Notes: generated from the sequence alone by a model not told the origin. 63,723 nt of DNA from Weeksellaceae bacterium TAE3-ERU29 (GCA_019218445.1 JAHUUM010000013.1:1-63723); one strand, 5' to 3'. Counted from the stretch's first letter, positions 25,104 through 35,567 are shown. Numbers and translations are program-made.

Positions 25104-25934
25104 TTAATAATTAGGGTTTCTTAGCTTAACATCTTGATTAAATATCAAAATTGCTTTTGAACCGTCATCCATTTTTGCAGGTTCTATCACTTGACCTTTA
25201 CGTCTTAAGTACTCTGCTGTTTTTTCTAAAGCTCTTTTAGCTTCAGGTTTAAAGACGTCATCTCCATGTTTTGGATTTATATTCGTTATATATCCATTTT
25301 GGTCTACGTGGAACTCCAACCTTACACCTACTGTTTCTTTGTTTACATCAGGGAATTCAGTATCTAAGTATCTTAGTATATCTTCACCTAATTTGTCACC
25401 GAAACATTTTATCAATTCTCTCTTGTTTCCTTTATATTTCTCACATCCGGGATAAACGGCCATCTCTGCTACACGGTTTACTGTTACAACAGTTACCGTT
25501 CTCTCTTCTTTTTTTGGAGCCTCATTTACCCTTGATTTTAACCCTCCTAAATCTATTTTAGGTGGGGGACCGGCACTTACATTACTAGTCGGAATCTCCG
25601 GAGGAGTAGGCGTATTCTGGTCTTGTATTGGTGGTGGCGGTACAGGCTCAGGAGTCGTCTTAATTTCTGTTGGCACTACCGGTGGCGGTGGTGGTGGTGG
25701 CTCATCACTTGGTGGTGGTGGCGGTGGCGGTGTTTTCGGCTCAGGAATATTAATCAATATGGCTTCTGTTGGTGGCTCCACCTCTGCCAATTGCTCTTCT
25801 TCTACCGGAGCTACATCGTAATATTTGTAATTAAACATTAATAGTATTACAAGTAAAACAACATTCAACCCGATAAGGAAGTAAAGCATACTCGACTTCT
25901 GTAAACTTGCTTTCTGTGATTTTTTAACTTCCAT
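25104..25934 (-). CDS. tonB: Energy transducer TonB
   Basis: TonB couples the proton-motive force to outer-membrane receptors. The 276-residue protein has an N-terminal anchor (SMLYFLIGLNVVLLVILLMF at about 15-34), a proline-rich periplasmic spacer from about 60 to 125 with runs of Pro, and a C-terminal TonB domain with the MAVYPGC segment near residue 160, FHVDQNGYITNI and AKRALEKTAEYL. The flavobacterial extension between spacer and domain is present. It has a dedicated terminator. Which receptors it serves cannot be told. Confidence 0.92.
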   Translation of the reverse strand: MEVKKSQKASLQKSSMLYFLIGLNVVLLVILLMFNYKYYDVAPVEEEQLAEVEPPTEAILINIPEPKTPPPPPPPSDEPPPPPPPVVPTEIKTTPEPVPPPPIQDQNTPTPPEIPTSNVSAGPPPKIDLGGLKSRVNEAPKKEERTVTVVTVNRVAEMAVYPGCEKYKGNKRELIKCFGDKLGEDILRYLDTEFPDVNKETVGVRLEFHVDQNGYITNINPKHGDDVFKPEAKRALEKTAEYLRRKGQVIEPAKMDDGSKAILIFNQDVKLRNPNY

Positions 25935-26138
25935 TTTTGTTTAGTTTTGTGGTTACTAAAGTAAGTATTATTTTTTTAATGGCAAAATATTTAACCTTCT
26001 ACAAAATATTTATTGTTTAATTTATTTAAATATTTTAGTCATATTCTCAATAACAGCTCTGTTTACTTGAATTTTACAAAAATAAAATATCGTTTTTGTA
26101 TTTTTATTTGATTTTATAAGATTTGTAATTTTCAAAGT

Positions 26139-26537
26139 TTAACATTTTGATAATTTCTTTCTTCTATATTTATCGATATTAATTATGAGTAACCCTAAGA
26201 TTCCTCCCAGTAAATCGAAGAGCCAATCCAACCATTCAAAGCTTCTGCCGGTAGGTAATACCTTCTGAAATATTTCTATTAATATCCCTATTACAGCTAC
26301 CAATAATATTATATATATAAATTTGGGCTTATAGGATAGATAATAGAGAATTACTAATACGGTAAATATTCCTGCATGAACAACTTTATCTATTCCGTGG
26401 AATAAGAAAGTTTTTAAAAAGGAAGGTTGTATTTCTCTTACCGGTGATAATGTTAGAAATAACATTAATCCTAAGTAAACATAAAATACAACCTTCAGTA
26501 ATTTTTTATTTTTAAGCAATGATTTCTTTATATGCAT
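26139..26537 (-). CDS. VanZ family membrane protein
   Basis: A 132-residue protein with four membrane spans and the VanZ-like pattern: an N-terminal span ([17 protein letters not shown]), [16 protein letters not shown] with conserved Asp and His, then [28 protein letters not shown]. The family is named for a teicoplanin-resistance protein, but most members have no known function. The start overlaps the end of gcvH by 26 nt in another frame, so the two are probably coupled. The gcvH-vanZ pair behind sprA is a familiar flavobacterial arrangement. Confidence 0.86.
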   Translation of the reverse strand: MHIKKSLLKNKKLLKVVFYVYLGLMLFLTLSPVREIQPSFLKTFLFHGIDKVVHAGIFTVLVILYYLSYKPKFIYIILLVAVIGILIEIFQKVLPTGRSFEWLDWLFDLLGGILGLLIINIDKYRRKKLSKC

Positions 26538-26886
26538 CTGCGTCTAAAAGTTCACTTAAGTCCACGTCTGAAACTTTTACTTTTACGATCCAACCTTTTC
26601 CGTATGGGTCTTGATTTACTAATTCCGGTTCATCGTCTAAGGCTTCATTTATTTCTACTACTTCTCCGGAAACCGGCATAAATAAGTCTGATACTGTTTT
26701 TACTGCTTCAATAGAACCAAATACTTCTCCTGCTTCTAACTCTTCTCCTTCTGTATCTACATCTATAAATACTATATCTCCTAATTCACTTTGTGCATAA
26801 TCAGTTACTCCTACCGTGGCAATGTCACCTTCTACTTTTACCCACTCGTGGTCTTTTGAATACTTTAATTCGCTTGGTACGTTCAT
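26512..26886 (-). CDS. gcvH: Glycine cleavage system H protein
   Basis: GcvH is the lipoyl carrier of the glycine cleavage complex, shuttling the aminomethyl group between the P and T proteins. The 124-residue protein is full length. The lipoylated lysine sits in [20 protein letters not shown] near residue 63, with the usual [13 protein letters not shown] before it and [13 protein letters not shown] after it. It is 12 bp downstream of sprA. The other gcv genes are not in the window. Confidence 0.96.
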   Translation of the reverse strand: MNVPSELKYSKDHEWVKVEGDIATVGVTDYAQSELGDIVFIDVDTEGEELEAGEVFGSIEAVKTVSDLFMPVSGEVVEINEALDDEPELVNQDPYGKGWIVKVKVSDVDLSELLDADAYKEIIA

Positions 26887-26898
26887 AATATATAATTT

Positions 26899-29800
26899 TT
26901 AATTTCCTAATGTAAATGTTGCACTTATCCCGGCTCGTAATGTGCTTAAAGGATAAGCTGTTGATATTTTATATTTTGTTATCATTTGGTCGTAAAACAA
27001 ACTTACATTAAAATTTTTACTAAACATATATTGTGCATTAAATTTTAATGAAAATATTTTTTGCCCTCCGTTTATCTGCACATCATCAGTTAATATTCTT
27101 CTTATAGAAATCTCATTATCTCTCATGGCTAAATCAGCTCTTAAATTAAGATCTCCTTTTATAGTTCTTCTTTTACCCATATACCTCATCTTAAAGGTTA
27201 CATCTTTTAATATATACCCAAGACCTACTACAAACTCACTACCATAATCCTCGGTTAATGTATAATTACTAAGGCTCAACGAAACCAATCTATCTCTATT
27301 GTATTGAGCTCTTATCTGCATATTATTTCTAAGTGTAGCATCTACCCCAATTAGTGGAGAGAAAGATTCTACAATGCTCACCGCTCCATAGGTGTTTTCT
27401 GAATATATATTATTATTTCCGTCTATACCACTGGTTGGGTTTCCGTCCCTATCAGTTACTACACGTCCATTACTGTCTACCGCTAACGGCTCTGAGAATC
27501 TGTTCAGATTAGACTGAACTCCCGAAACTGTTTTAGTAGATATATAATTATGTGTAACATCAAATCGCTCAAAAAACTTAGACATGAATGGATTTTTAGT
27601 TAATCCTGTATAAGTTATATTCCAGTTTGGTAAAGGTATTCCTTGTTTAAAATCAAATGATTTATTTGGTAAACTCAATCCTTGATAGGCTTTTAAAAAT
27701 GCCGGAACTAATACATCTGCATTAGAAATTCCATATCCTTGTGCGTATCCGTCTGCATCTGTATCATTTAAACCATATTTCTCTCCTTGTCTTAATGATA
27801 TTTTTTTTGAATACTGTTTTAGTGTTCTATATAAATCTTCTTTGTTTGAGAATGTAGCTCCCAAACTTATGATAGAAAGAGTTAAATTCTCTTGCGTATT
27901 TTCGTAAGCTTTCTCGAAACCAAAGACCTCTTGTCCGTTTTCTAATCCTATATAAGTATTGAAGCCACTTTGCAACATGTTTCTCACATAATTCTTTCTT
28001 GCATTAAAGTCTATCATCAATTCAGGAATAGGCTCTACTTGAATATTAGCCATTAAATTCTCTGTAATGTTAGAAGCATAAGGCTCTGTTAAATAATCGC
28101 TACGAGTTATCCATCCGTTTTCTACCGCTGTTCTTCTGATATCGGCTTGCGATCCGAAAATAAATGCAGCATTCGGACCTAAATTATTTTGACCTATTCC
28201 TACAAAGTTAGGCTCTGCTAAAAGCCCCGGAAGTATAATTCCACTTGTTTTATTATAGTTAAATTGTCCTCGTTTAATACTTTGAACAGCTAAAACTAAA
28301 TAATCAGAAAAACTTAATTTATTTCTAACTTTAATTTTTCTTTTTCTGATTTGTTGTAATCCGTTTTTAGCTTTTGCTAAATCTTGATAAACATTCTGAA
28401 TTGAGTCTAACTCAGCTTGTCTTTTATCTCGTTTTATGTTTACTTTTCTTATAAACTCAAACTGATCATACAATTTACTGAAGTCTAAGTTACCTATTGC
28501 CGTTAATGTTTGAGCATTTTGTCCTTTGTTTCCTAAATTTTGTTCTGCTCCGTCCACATTTGCATAATTAGACAATCTTGCTTGCCAATCATAGACTGCA
28601 GTATATCCCATTTCTACATCTGCCCATTCCATATAAGGTAATAACCTTATAGGTGTTTTCCAATTAACTTGAAACTGTTGGTTATAATTAACCGGCATTC
28701 CTACTTGTAACAAATCTTTGAAAATTAGATTTTGATCCGGTTCATCTTTTATTCTATTTGCTAATGTTCTTGTGGATGCAGTGTAATCCAATCTTAAGGA
28801 TTTAGTTAAATCAAACCCAACATTATATTGCCAACTAAATAAAAAGTTATTTCCGTAATTTGTGTTGAAGTTAATTGGTGTTGCTCCTTTAATTAAATAA
28901 CTATTAATATCTCTATACTGCTGTTCGTTATATGTTCTAAGCACATCTGTTCTAAATGATAGTCTGCTTGGTATAGGATTAAAGTTAAATTCTTTTACCC
29001 ATTGTAAATACCTGGCAGATTGTGCAGTATCGTTTACCATATACCAATCTTTGAAAGGCTCGTAATATTTGCTTTTAAAACTATAGTTATAGTTTAATGA
29101 TGCTCTCAGATTTTGACGTAAATCATACACAGTATATATATCTCGATAGTAATTAGAGTTATAAACTCCGGATAATGAGAAGTTCTCTATATCATAAAAT
29201 CTTGCTTCTTTTTTAGGATTAGTTCTTTCTTTTCTCACATTAGAAAAACCATAAGTTACATTTTTGGAATAAGTTCCTACTATTTTACTTATTTCATCTC
29301 TATTAGGAGATTTTTGCATTTCCACATCGTTATCCAGCGGATTGTATTTAGGGTCTATAAACTCTTCTTGAATTGCATAATTAAATGGAATTTTTAGTCC
29401 CCATTTTTTAGGCAAGAATTTATCTACATTTAATACTGTATTTATTGCATATCCTTTTATTTCTTCTTGTTGTCTTTCTACCGGGCCTCTGTCTATTGCT
29501 CCAAAACCTACAGAGGTAATTCTACCCGACGCATTTACTTGTGCTAAATCCCCTAAATTAAAATTAAGATTAGCACTTGCTGCGTAACCTCCCTCATTTT
29601 TAATTCCGGAGAGTCTTAGTTCATTTACCCAAATTACTGCATCTTTTATTGCAATATTCCCTGAGTTTCTCACTCCTATCATTATTGTAGAAATATTTCC
29701 TAAAGATGGTTTCCCTTTTACATAAATCATTTTTCCTGCAGCTGCATCTACTGCAAACGGATATCTGTCATTTGTATTAGATGACGAATACGCTTCTTCT

Positions 29801-32800
29801 TTAGCTTTCACAAATTGCTCTGTTGCTACATCTATTATATTCTGCTCAGGCCATATTTCTGTTGGAGAAATTGCTCCAATTGGAGTATATTTTAGAGGTA
29901 ATTCATACTCATAATAGTTCTCTACTAAATCACTTCCTAAACGGATAAATAATTTAAGATTATTGCTCTCATTATTTCTGTTTTCGGTATGGACGTGTGT
30001 AAACATTTTTAATTGCTTAAACCTTCTGAGGTCTAAGTTTGTGTTTTTAAATACTGCTCTGGAATCTAATTTTTCTAATTCAGAAACATTTAATACCATA
30101 GAAGCCTCATTTTGATTTTGCATTCCGGCAGTTGTTTGAACACGCTCTCTTGCAATTCCCGGAGGCACTACATACGGAGGATTTCCTGTTCCGTTTTCTT
30201 CTAAGTTTACTACTCCTACAGTTAAATTATTTGTATTTAAAGACTGTTCTCCTTCAGGTACTTTTACATTAGGATATAAATTTCTCTTGTATCTCACCCA
30301 ATTACTACGTACCATATCTAAACTACCAAATCGGAAAGTCATTTGCTCTTTAAATCCTTTTACGATTAATCGCATAAACCTTGCTGAAGTCAATACATTG
30401 TCAGAGGCTGCTCCTGCTTGCTTATCATACTCATCAATCGGAACTCTAAATAAATACCATTTTGACGGAACAGTTTGTCCGTTTTCTAAAACTGCTCTTG
30501 TTTCTTTTACATCAACAATAAATTTATTATTAATATTAAGGTTTGCTTTGTCTAACGGAACAGTATATTGATTATAGTTTTCTACTCTTTCTAAGTTATA
30601 ATCTAAATTCACATCCTCAGAATCAGGCATTAGGGATGAAACCTCTGTAGTTCCTGATCTTGAATTCCCTTGTGGGTTTCTAAAATATTTATATCTGTTT
30701 GGCAGATAACTTCCTTCTTTTTTCCCTTTCCAAACTTCATCCATATAGTAGACAAAATCATCTCCCGCCGGATCTATTTGTTGAGTTAGCGGATTCACTT
30801 CATTAGCAAAATTACTATATCCTACCGCCACTCTTTCTTGTTCATTTGTAAGTCCATTATAACCTACATCTTGCAGCTCTCTTGCAACTCCTTCTGTTTG
30901 GAAAGAGTAAAGAATAGGGGTGTTTTTAGGTACTCGTCCCCATTTTGTATCTCTATCAGGGTTTCCCTCCTCATTTATTCCATTTTCATAAAGCATTTTT
31001 CCATCTCTCAAAACATCTTCTGAAACACTTCCTAATTGTAACATTATTTTACCTTCAGGTGAGTCGCTTGCCCCATCTAAATAAGGATCCATCATCCAAA
31101 ACTCTATATATTCTATGTTGGCTTGTCTCAAATTTGTCACATTTAGTGCACGAGTAATCCCTGCCCATAAATTTTCTTGCTTTTCGCCTTGCCATTGTGG
31201 GTTTAAATTATACGGACCTCTATCTTCGGGATAAAATGTTAAGTCAAACGTATTAACAAAAGATGATGTTCCTACCAGTATTTCTTTACCTGTAAAAATC
31301 TCTCTGGTTTCCACTCTTCGAGATGCATTATTAGACAATTCCGCATTAGATATTGGAGAAGCTCCCCCTAATCCATAAAAACGAGGGTCTATATTATACC
31401 ATGAAAGCATTCTACGGTTATAATTAAAGCTAAAATCATCAGGATTAAATATACTCTCCGGGAAATCCGGATTTGGCATTTCACTCGTACTTATTGGTGT
31501 AGCTGCTAACTTCCACGAGTTTACATCATCCAAATTAATTCTAGATAATGCTCCTTCAAAATCATCTATATAAGATTGATTTTCTGTTGATTTATTAGTC
31601 CCGGGTTGTAAATAAGCTCCTTCTGCAATAAAACTAATATTAGATTTTGCGTCTGTATCTACAAATGGAATTTTATCGGTTAATCTTGTTAATAAATTAG
31701 ATTCTCCATTATACATTACATTAGCACCAAATATAGAGTTATTCACAGGCTCCGCATTATACTGTGCTTTCTGCCCTAATCCAGGTAAACTTTCTCTATA
31801 ATTCATATAAGTTGCACCTACTCTTAGCCTATCAGAAAACTTATGTTCTACATTCACTCCTAACAATCGTTTAGTTTGTAGATTAAATGTTGAGCGGTTT
31901 TCTAAACTTACATTTACAGGAGCTCCTGAATTCTTAATTACTTCATTTATAATTTTCACTCGCCCTAACTGGTAATCAACGGTATAATCTAACCCTTCCA
32001 TTAACTCTACTCCATTAGAAGTTACCTTTACAGAGCCTTGTGGAACATTAAATGCTCCTAACGGAATTCCATCTCCGCCTTCACTTTTAAATTGTCCCTC
32101 CAAATAATAACGTTTTACTGCCGGGTTCTGTTCAAAATTGATAGGCAAATCATTATATAATTGGTTCAATACGTATTTAGGATCGTCTTTTCCTATTTCT
32201 TTTTGTACAGTTTTAGCAAAAGGCTCAATGGTTGTAAACTTAATTTTACCATTTTGAGCATCTATGGTAATTCCATTTACAAAATCAAACAAACCATCCC
32301 CGTAAATATCCCCAGACTTCTGAACTTCTCCGTTCATATTGAGCCTATCCATATTCAAGGTTTGCAAAAGCGTTTTATCTTCTGCTTTTGTACCTTGTAA
32401 ATAATTCAATCCTGCTGTTCCTACTTCCGGATCTTGATAAAAGATATTTAATCTAAAGTCTTCTCTGGAAAGCTGATAAGTATTTAATGAGTAAATATTT
32501 TTCATCATTAAATCCCACATTGGCGATTTCGGGTTTACATTCGCATTAGATTTAATTAGTTTGGTAATTAACAAATCACTTTGCTGATCAGAGAATTCCC
32601 CTACTGTAAATAGTTTTCCGGGCTGATTGGTTAAAGTATATTGGAAAGATACAGCCAGCAGCTCACTATCATTTAATGGTTGATTCAATGAAAAATAACC
32701 TAATTCCGGAAAAAATTGATATTCTGAAGGACTTAATTTTCTAACATTTTGATGCAATAGATAATGTTCTCCTGAGGCATAAGAATTTCCGTTTTTATCT

Positions 32801-34002
32801 TTTAATCCTAAACTATTCATAACAGCTTCCGGATCATCTACATTCCTTATAGTCGCAACTTTTGCTAATTTATTGTATAAAGCTCCATTATTAGGATAAG
32901 AATTTCCATCATCTCCTAAATCTCTTAATGCAATCATTGCTCTTTTAGTATCCTGATTTGCATTACTTTTATCTATTACCCAAATCTCTAATCGGTTAAT
33001 ATTAATTTGAGAAGATATAAAAGGATAGTTTGCTAAAGCTCCATCGTATTTTCCTCTAAAAAATTGAGATAAAAAGTAGTGTTGATTAACATCGTAATCT
33101 TTTGCATAAATCTTAAATGTACTTACAGCCCCTCCTCCTTTCACAGTAATATGACGTGCTTCTGATTCTTGTTGAGAAAATACAGATGTAATATAAGTAT
33201 TTCCGAATTTTATTTCAGTTTTTGCTCCAAACAATGATTGAGTCCCCGTAATAATAGAAGTACTTAACGGCATACTTACATTACCGAACTCTATATTTTG
33301 TATAATATTATCCTCTCCTCCTTTTCCGTTCGGTTTCCATGCAAGGTTCATTCTATTCTCAAAGCCAAAACCGGCTTGTGTATCATAGTTAGCTGCTAAC
33401 TCTAAATTCTTACCTATTTTCCCTACTACTCCCATCTGGATTCTCTGTTGCAAATCAATTGCAAAAGATCTTCTATTTTGGGGTAAAATTTGTGGATTTT
33501 CTAAATTTTGATAATAAATACCTAAATCAACAGAAGCGTATCCTTTAGGAACAAGCTCTATCTTATCTCCGCCAAAAATATTTTCGAATATTTTATTTTT
33601 TATCTGTAAACTCGGCAATACCAGTCCTTTATCTTCTTGCCCTTCCCCCTCACCATAGCGAACAGAACGGTATTGTTTATCCAGCTCTTTAGATTTTTGT
33701 TTATAATACTCTCCCATACTCCTACTCAATAGCATATCCATGTATTGCTCTTGTGTTAAAATAATAGGATCTCCGTAAACAACATTTCCTATTTTCTGTC
33801 TTAAAATATAATTTCCGGTTTGTGGGTCGTATTGAGAATAATACCCCATTGGAGATTCTAAATAAATCCCTCCCGATTGTTTCTTAAAAGGATAACGTAA
33901 ACTATCTACTGTTTGTGCCTTCCCAACATTAGAAAACAACAAAAATAACGTAGCAAATACGAGTATAGTTCTATTTTGTAGGTTTGATTTTATAGGTTTC
34001 AA
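26899..34002 (-). CDS. sprA: T9SS outer-membrane translocon protein SprA/Sov
   Basis: SprA is the giant outer-membrane barrel of the type IX secretion system. The 2367-residue protein has a signal peptide (ending SNVGKAQ), then long alternating beta-strand stretches with TonB-receptor-like aromatic girdles and two SprA_N-type regions, and ends in a terminal strand (STLRAGISATFTLGN). Length and composition match SprA of other flavobacteria (about 2300-2500 residues). It forms the pore through which proteins bearing the C-terminal sorting domain cross. It lies 2 bp from ruvA and 12 bp from gcvH. Confidence 0.96.
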   Translation of the reverse strand: MKPIKSNLQNRTILVFATLFLLFSNVGKAQTVDSLRYPFKKQSGGIYLESPMGYYSQYDPQTGNYILRQKIGNVVYGDPIILTQEQYMDMLLSRSMGEYYKQKSKELDKQYRSVRYGEGEGQEDKGLVLPSLQIKNKIFENIFGGDKIELVPKGYASVDLGIYYQNLENPQILPQNRRSFAIDLQQRIQMGVVGKIGKNLELAANYDTQAGFGFENRMNLAWKPNGKGGEDNIIQNIEFGNVSMPLSTSIITGTQSLFGAKTEIKFGNTYITSVFSQQESEARHITVKGGGAVSTFKIYAKDYDVNQHYFLSQFFRGKYDGALANYPFISSQININRLEIWVIDKSNANQDTKRAMIALRDLGDDGNSYPNNGALYNKLAKVATIRNVDDPEAVMNSLGLKDKNGNSYASGEHYLLHQNVRKLSPSEYQFFPELGYFSLNQPLNDSELLAVSFQYTLTNQPGKLFTVGEFSDQQSDLLITKLIKSNANVNPKSPMWDLMMKNIYSLNTYQLSREDFRLNIFYQDPEVGTAGLNYLQGTKAEDKTLLQTLNMDRLNMNGEVQKSGDIYGDGLFDFVNGITIDAQNGKIKFTTIEPFAKTVQKEIGKDDPKYVLNQLYNDLPINFEQNPAVKRYYLEGQFKSEGGDGIPLGAFNVPQGSVKVTSNGVELMEGLDYTVDYQLGRVKIINEVIKNSGAPVNVSLENRSTFNLQTKRLLGVNVEHKFSDRLRVGATYMNYRESLPGLGQKAQYNAEPVNNSIFGANVMYNGESNLLTRLTDKIPFVDTDAKSNISFIAEGAYLQPGTNKSTENQSYIDDFEGALSRINLDDVNSWKLAATPISTSEMPNPDFPESIFNPDDFSFNYNRRMLSWYNIDPRFYGLGGASPISNAELSNNASRRVETREIFTGKEILVGTSSFVNTFDLTFYPEDRGPYNLNPQWQGEKQENLWAGITRALNVTNLRQANIEYIEFWMMDPYLDGASDSPEGKIMLQLGSVSEDVLRDGKMLYENGINEEGNPDRDTKWGRVPKNTPILYSFQTEGVARELQDVGYNGLTNEQERVAVGYSNFANEVNPLTQQIDPAGDDFVYYMDEVWKGKKEGSYLPNRYKYFRNPQGNSRSGTTEVSSLMPDSEDVNLDYNLERVENYNQYTVPLDKANLNINNKFIVDVKETRAVLENGQTVPSKWYLFRVPIDEYDKQAGAASDNVLTSARFMRLIVKGFKEQMTFRFGSLDMVRSNWVRYKRNLYPNVKVPEGEQSLNTNNLTVGVVNLEENGTGNPPYVVPPGIARERVQTTAGMQNQNEASMVLNVSELEKLDSRAVFKNTNLDLRRFKQLKMFTHVHTENRNNESNNLKLFIRLGSDLVENYYEYELPLKYTPIGAISPTEIWPEQNIIDVATEQFVKAKEEAYSSSNTNDRYPFAVDAAAGKMIYVKGKPSLGNISTIMIGVRNSGNIAIKDAVIWVNELRLSGIKNEGGYAASANLNFNLGDLAQVNASGRITSVGFGAIDRGPVERQQEEIKGYAINTVLNVDKFLPKKWGLKIPFNYAIQEEFIDPKYNPLDNDVEMQKSPNRDEISKIVGTYSKNVTYGFSNVRKERTNPKKEARFYDIENFSLSGVYNSNYYRDIYTVYDLRQNLRASLNYNYSFKSKYYEPFKDWYMVNDTAQSARYLQWVKEFNFNPIPSRLSFRTDVLRTYNEQQYRDINSYLIKGATPINFNTNYGNNFLFSWQYNVGFDLTKSLRLDYTASTRTLANRIKDEPDQNLIFKDLLQVGMPVNYNQQFQVNWKTPIRLLPYMEWADVEMGYTAVYDWQARLSNYANVDGAEQNLGNKGQNAQTLTAIGNLDFSKLYDQFEFIRKVNIKRDKRQAELDSIQNVYQDLAKAKNGLQQIRKRKIKVRNKLSFSDYLVLAVQSIKRGQFNYNKTSGIILPGLLAEPNFVGIGQNNLGPNAAFIFGSQADIRRTAVENGWITRSDYLTEPYASNITENLMANIQVEPIPELMIDFNARKNYVRNMLQSGFNTYIGLENGQEVFGFEKAYENTQENLTLSIISLGATFSNKEDLYRTLKQYSKKISLRQGEKYGLNDTDADGYAQGYGISNADVLVPAFLKAYQGLSLPNKSFDFKQGIPLPNWNITYTGLTKNPFMSKFFERFDVTHNYISTKTVSGVQSNLNRFSEPLAVDSNGRVVTDRDGNPTSGIDGNNNIYSENTYGAVSIVESFSPLIGVDATLRNNMQIRAQYNRDRLVSLSLSNYTLTEDYGSEFVVGLGYILKDVTFKMRYMGKRRTIKGDLNLRADLAMRDNEISIRRILTDDVQINGGQKIFSLKFNAQYMFSKNFNVSLFYDQMITKYKISTAYPLSTLRAGISATFTLGN

Positions 34003-34004
34003 AT

Positions 34005-34589
34005 CTATTTCTTTTTCAGGGTTTGTTTTATTAATTCTTCTAAACTTAAGTTATTATTCTCTTCTAATAACTGTTTGATTATAGGTTCAGCTACCTTTTT
34101 AGGAATACCAAGAACCTCTAATGCTGATAACGCTTCTGTTTTGATTTTATTACCTCCACCGGATGATAAATTTTCAATTTCAGCAGCTTCTTTTTCTATT
34201 TTACTTTTAAGATCTAATATTATACGTTTTGCTGTCTTAGCTCCTATTCCTTTTACAGATTGTAATATTTCTGCTTCTTCATTAGTTATGGCAGAATAAA
34301 TTTCTTCTACAGACAACGTAGAAAGCATCATGATTGCAGATGCCGGACCTACTCCACTCACAGAAATTAAAAACTCAAATACTGTTCTTTCCGGCTTCGT
34401 AATAAAACCATACAATAATTGAGCATCTTCTCGCACCATATGATAAGTATATATTGTAATATTCTCATCTGAGGGTAAATTATCGTAAGTGTTTAAGCTA
34501 ATATTTACATAATAGCCAACACCTCCACAATCTACCACAACATGCGAAAAACTCTTCTCTACAAGTCTGCCTCTTAACTGCGTTATCAT
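34005..34589 (-). CDS. ruvA: Holliday junction branch migration protein RuvA
   Basis: RuvA binds the four-way junction and loads RuvB for branch migration. The 194-residue protein contains the N-terminal OB-fold (MITQLRGRLVEKSFSHVVVDCGGVGYYVNI), the helix-hairpin-helix pair (LISVSGVGPASAIMML and LQSVKGIGAKTAKRIILDL) and the C-terminal domain III that contacts RuvB. It opens the ruvA-sprA-gcvH-vanZ run, and its box TACTTTTG at 34657 gives a leader of about 60 nt. Confidence 0.96.
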   Translation of the reverse strand: MITQLRGRLVEKSFSHVVVDCGGVGYYVNISLNTYDNLPSDENITIYTYHMVREDAQLLYGFITKPERTVFEFLISVSGVGPASAIMMLSTLSVEEIYSAITNEEAEILQSVKGIGAKTAKRIILDLKSKIEKEAAEIENLSSGGGNKIKTEALSALEVLGIPKKVAEPIIKQLLEENNNLSLEELIKQTLKKK

Positions 34590-34656
34590 TTAATATTGAA
34601 TTTTCGGCTAATGTATGAATTTATGTTTAAAAATTATGACATACTTATATTAAATA

Positions 34657-34664
34657 CAAAAGTA
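34657..34664 (-). promoter_or_regulatory. TAnnTTTG -7 box of the ruvA-sprA operon
   Basis: On the minus strand TACTTTTG lies 68 bp before ruvA. A TTG-type box further upstream (34688-34690, plus-strand CAA) is slightly too distant for a firm -33 call. Confidence 0.5.
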
Positions 34665-34710
34665 ACATTTACTTTCATAAAAAAATCCAACTTAAGTTAA
34701 ATTTTATTTT

Positions 34711-34718
34711 TATATTTG
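34711..34718 (+). promoter_or_regulatory. TAnnTTTG -7 box of the sigma factor gene
   Basis: TATATTTG lies 57 bp before the ATG of the ECF sigma factor. Together with the ruvA box it forms a compact divergent promoter region. Confidence 0.55.
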
Positions 34719-34774
34719 CAATTCATTCAAAATAGCAACATTTGATTATACTTTTACGTTTTTAATTTCAACGT

Positions 34775-35362
34775 ATGGAATCATTAGAAGACAGCCAATT
34801 AGTAAACAAGTACCTAAATGGTTGCGAAGTTGCTCTTTCAGTTATAATCAACAGGCATAAAGACAATCTTTTTAATTTTATATTCTCTAAAGTTTATGAT
34901 ATAGATATCGCAAATGATATTTTTCAGGATACTTTTATAAAAGTTATTATAAAACTAAAAGAAGGAAAATATACAGAAGAAGGGAAATTTCTCCCTTGGC
35001 TTATGCGAATTGCTTATAATCAGACAATAGACCATTTTAGGACTCAGAAAAAACTTAATACTGTAAGCGAAAATTGCTTACAGGAGGAATACAGTTTGTT
35101 TGATTTTCTTCATTTTACTGAAGAGAATATAGAATCTATAATCATAAAAAATCAGATTGAAGAAGATGTTTTAAGATTGATAGATGTTCTACCAAACGAA
35201 CAAAGAGAGGTTTTAGAACTAAGAATATTTAAAGGATTAAGCTTTAAAGAAATTGCAGAAGACACCGGTGTAAGTATTAATACAGCACTTGGCAGGATGC
35301 GATATGCCGTAATAAATCTTAGAAAATTTATAGAAGAAAATAATATTATTTTAACTCCGTAA
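34775..35362 (+). CDS. ECF-type RNA polymerase sigma factor
   Basis: A 195-residue sigma-70 family protein with region 2 (about 20-90, with DIANDIFQDTFIKVI and a WLMRIAYNQTIDHFR recognition helix) and region 4 (about 130-185, with LPNEQREVLELRIFKG and FKEIAEDTGVSINTALGRMRYA). It has no region 1.1 or 3, so it belongs to group 4 (ECF). No FecR-type or other membrane anti-sigma gene follows; instead a 45-codon basic ORF lies 59 bp downstream. Target promoters are unknown. Confidence 0.93.
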   Translation: MESLEDSQLVNKYLNGCEVALSVIINRHKDNLFNFIFSKVYDIDIANDIFQDTFIKVIIKLKEGKYTEEGKFLPWLMRIAYNQTIDHFRTQKKLNTVSENCLQEEYSLFDFLHFTEENIESIIIKNQIEEDVLRLIDVLPNEQREVLELRIFKGLSFKEIAEDTGVSINTALGRMRYAVINLRKFIEENNIILTP

Positions 35363-35421
35363 CAATAATTAATAAGACTTCTACGTTTCTTTTAAATAAA
35401 ACAAATTTAAATAAAAACTGT

Positions 35422-35559
35422 ATGAAGCAATTTTACTCTTTAAAAACCAAAAAAAAATTGTCTCCTAAAAAGGAAACAATTCAATTTTTACTTAATTTTT
35501 CCAAGGCTTATAAAGCTGTAAAAACAAAAAGAAAGGTAGAGCTAATTTGTTTAAACTAA
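35422..35559 (+). CDS. Small basic protein of 45 residues behind the sigma factor
   Basis: An open frame from ATG to TAA: MKQFYSLKTKKKLSPKKETI, then QFLLNFSKAYKAVKTKRKVE and a short tail. About a third of the residues are Lys or Arg, with a central amphipathic helix-like segment. It lies 59 bp after the sigma gene, in the same direction, followed by a terminator, and reads as a coherent protein rather than random sequence. From memory, flavobacterial ECF genes of this type are often followed by a similar short ORF. It could modulate the sigma factor or bind RNA or ribosomes; the function is unknown. Confidence 0.65.
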   Translation: MKQFYSLKTKKKLSPKKETIQFLLNFSKAYKAVKTKRKVELICLN

Positions 35560-35567
35560 AACAAAAC

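Noticed and set aside
25623-25841. Tryptophan- and arginine-rich open frame on the plus strand
   Set aside because: It is the antisense of the proline-rich spacer of tonB; composition is an artefact of the Pro codons.
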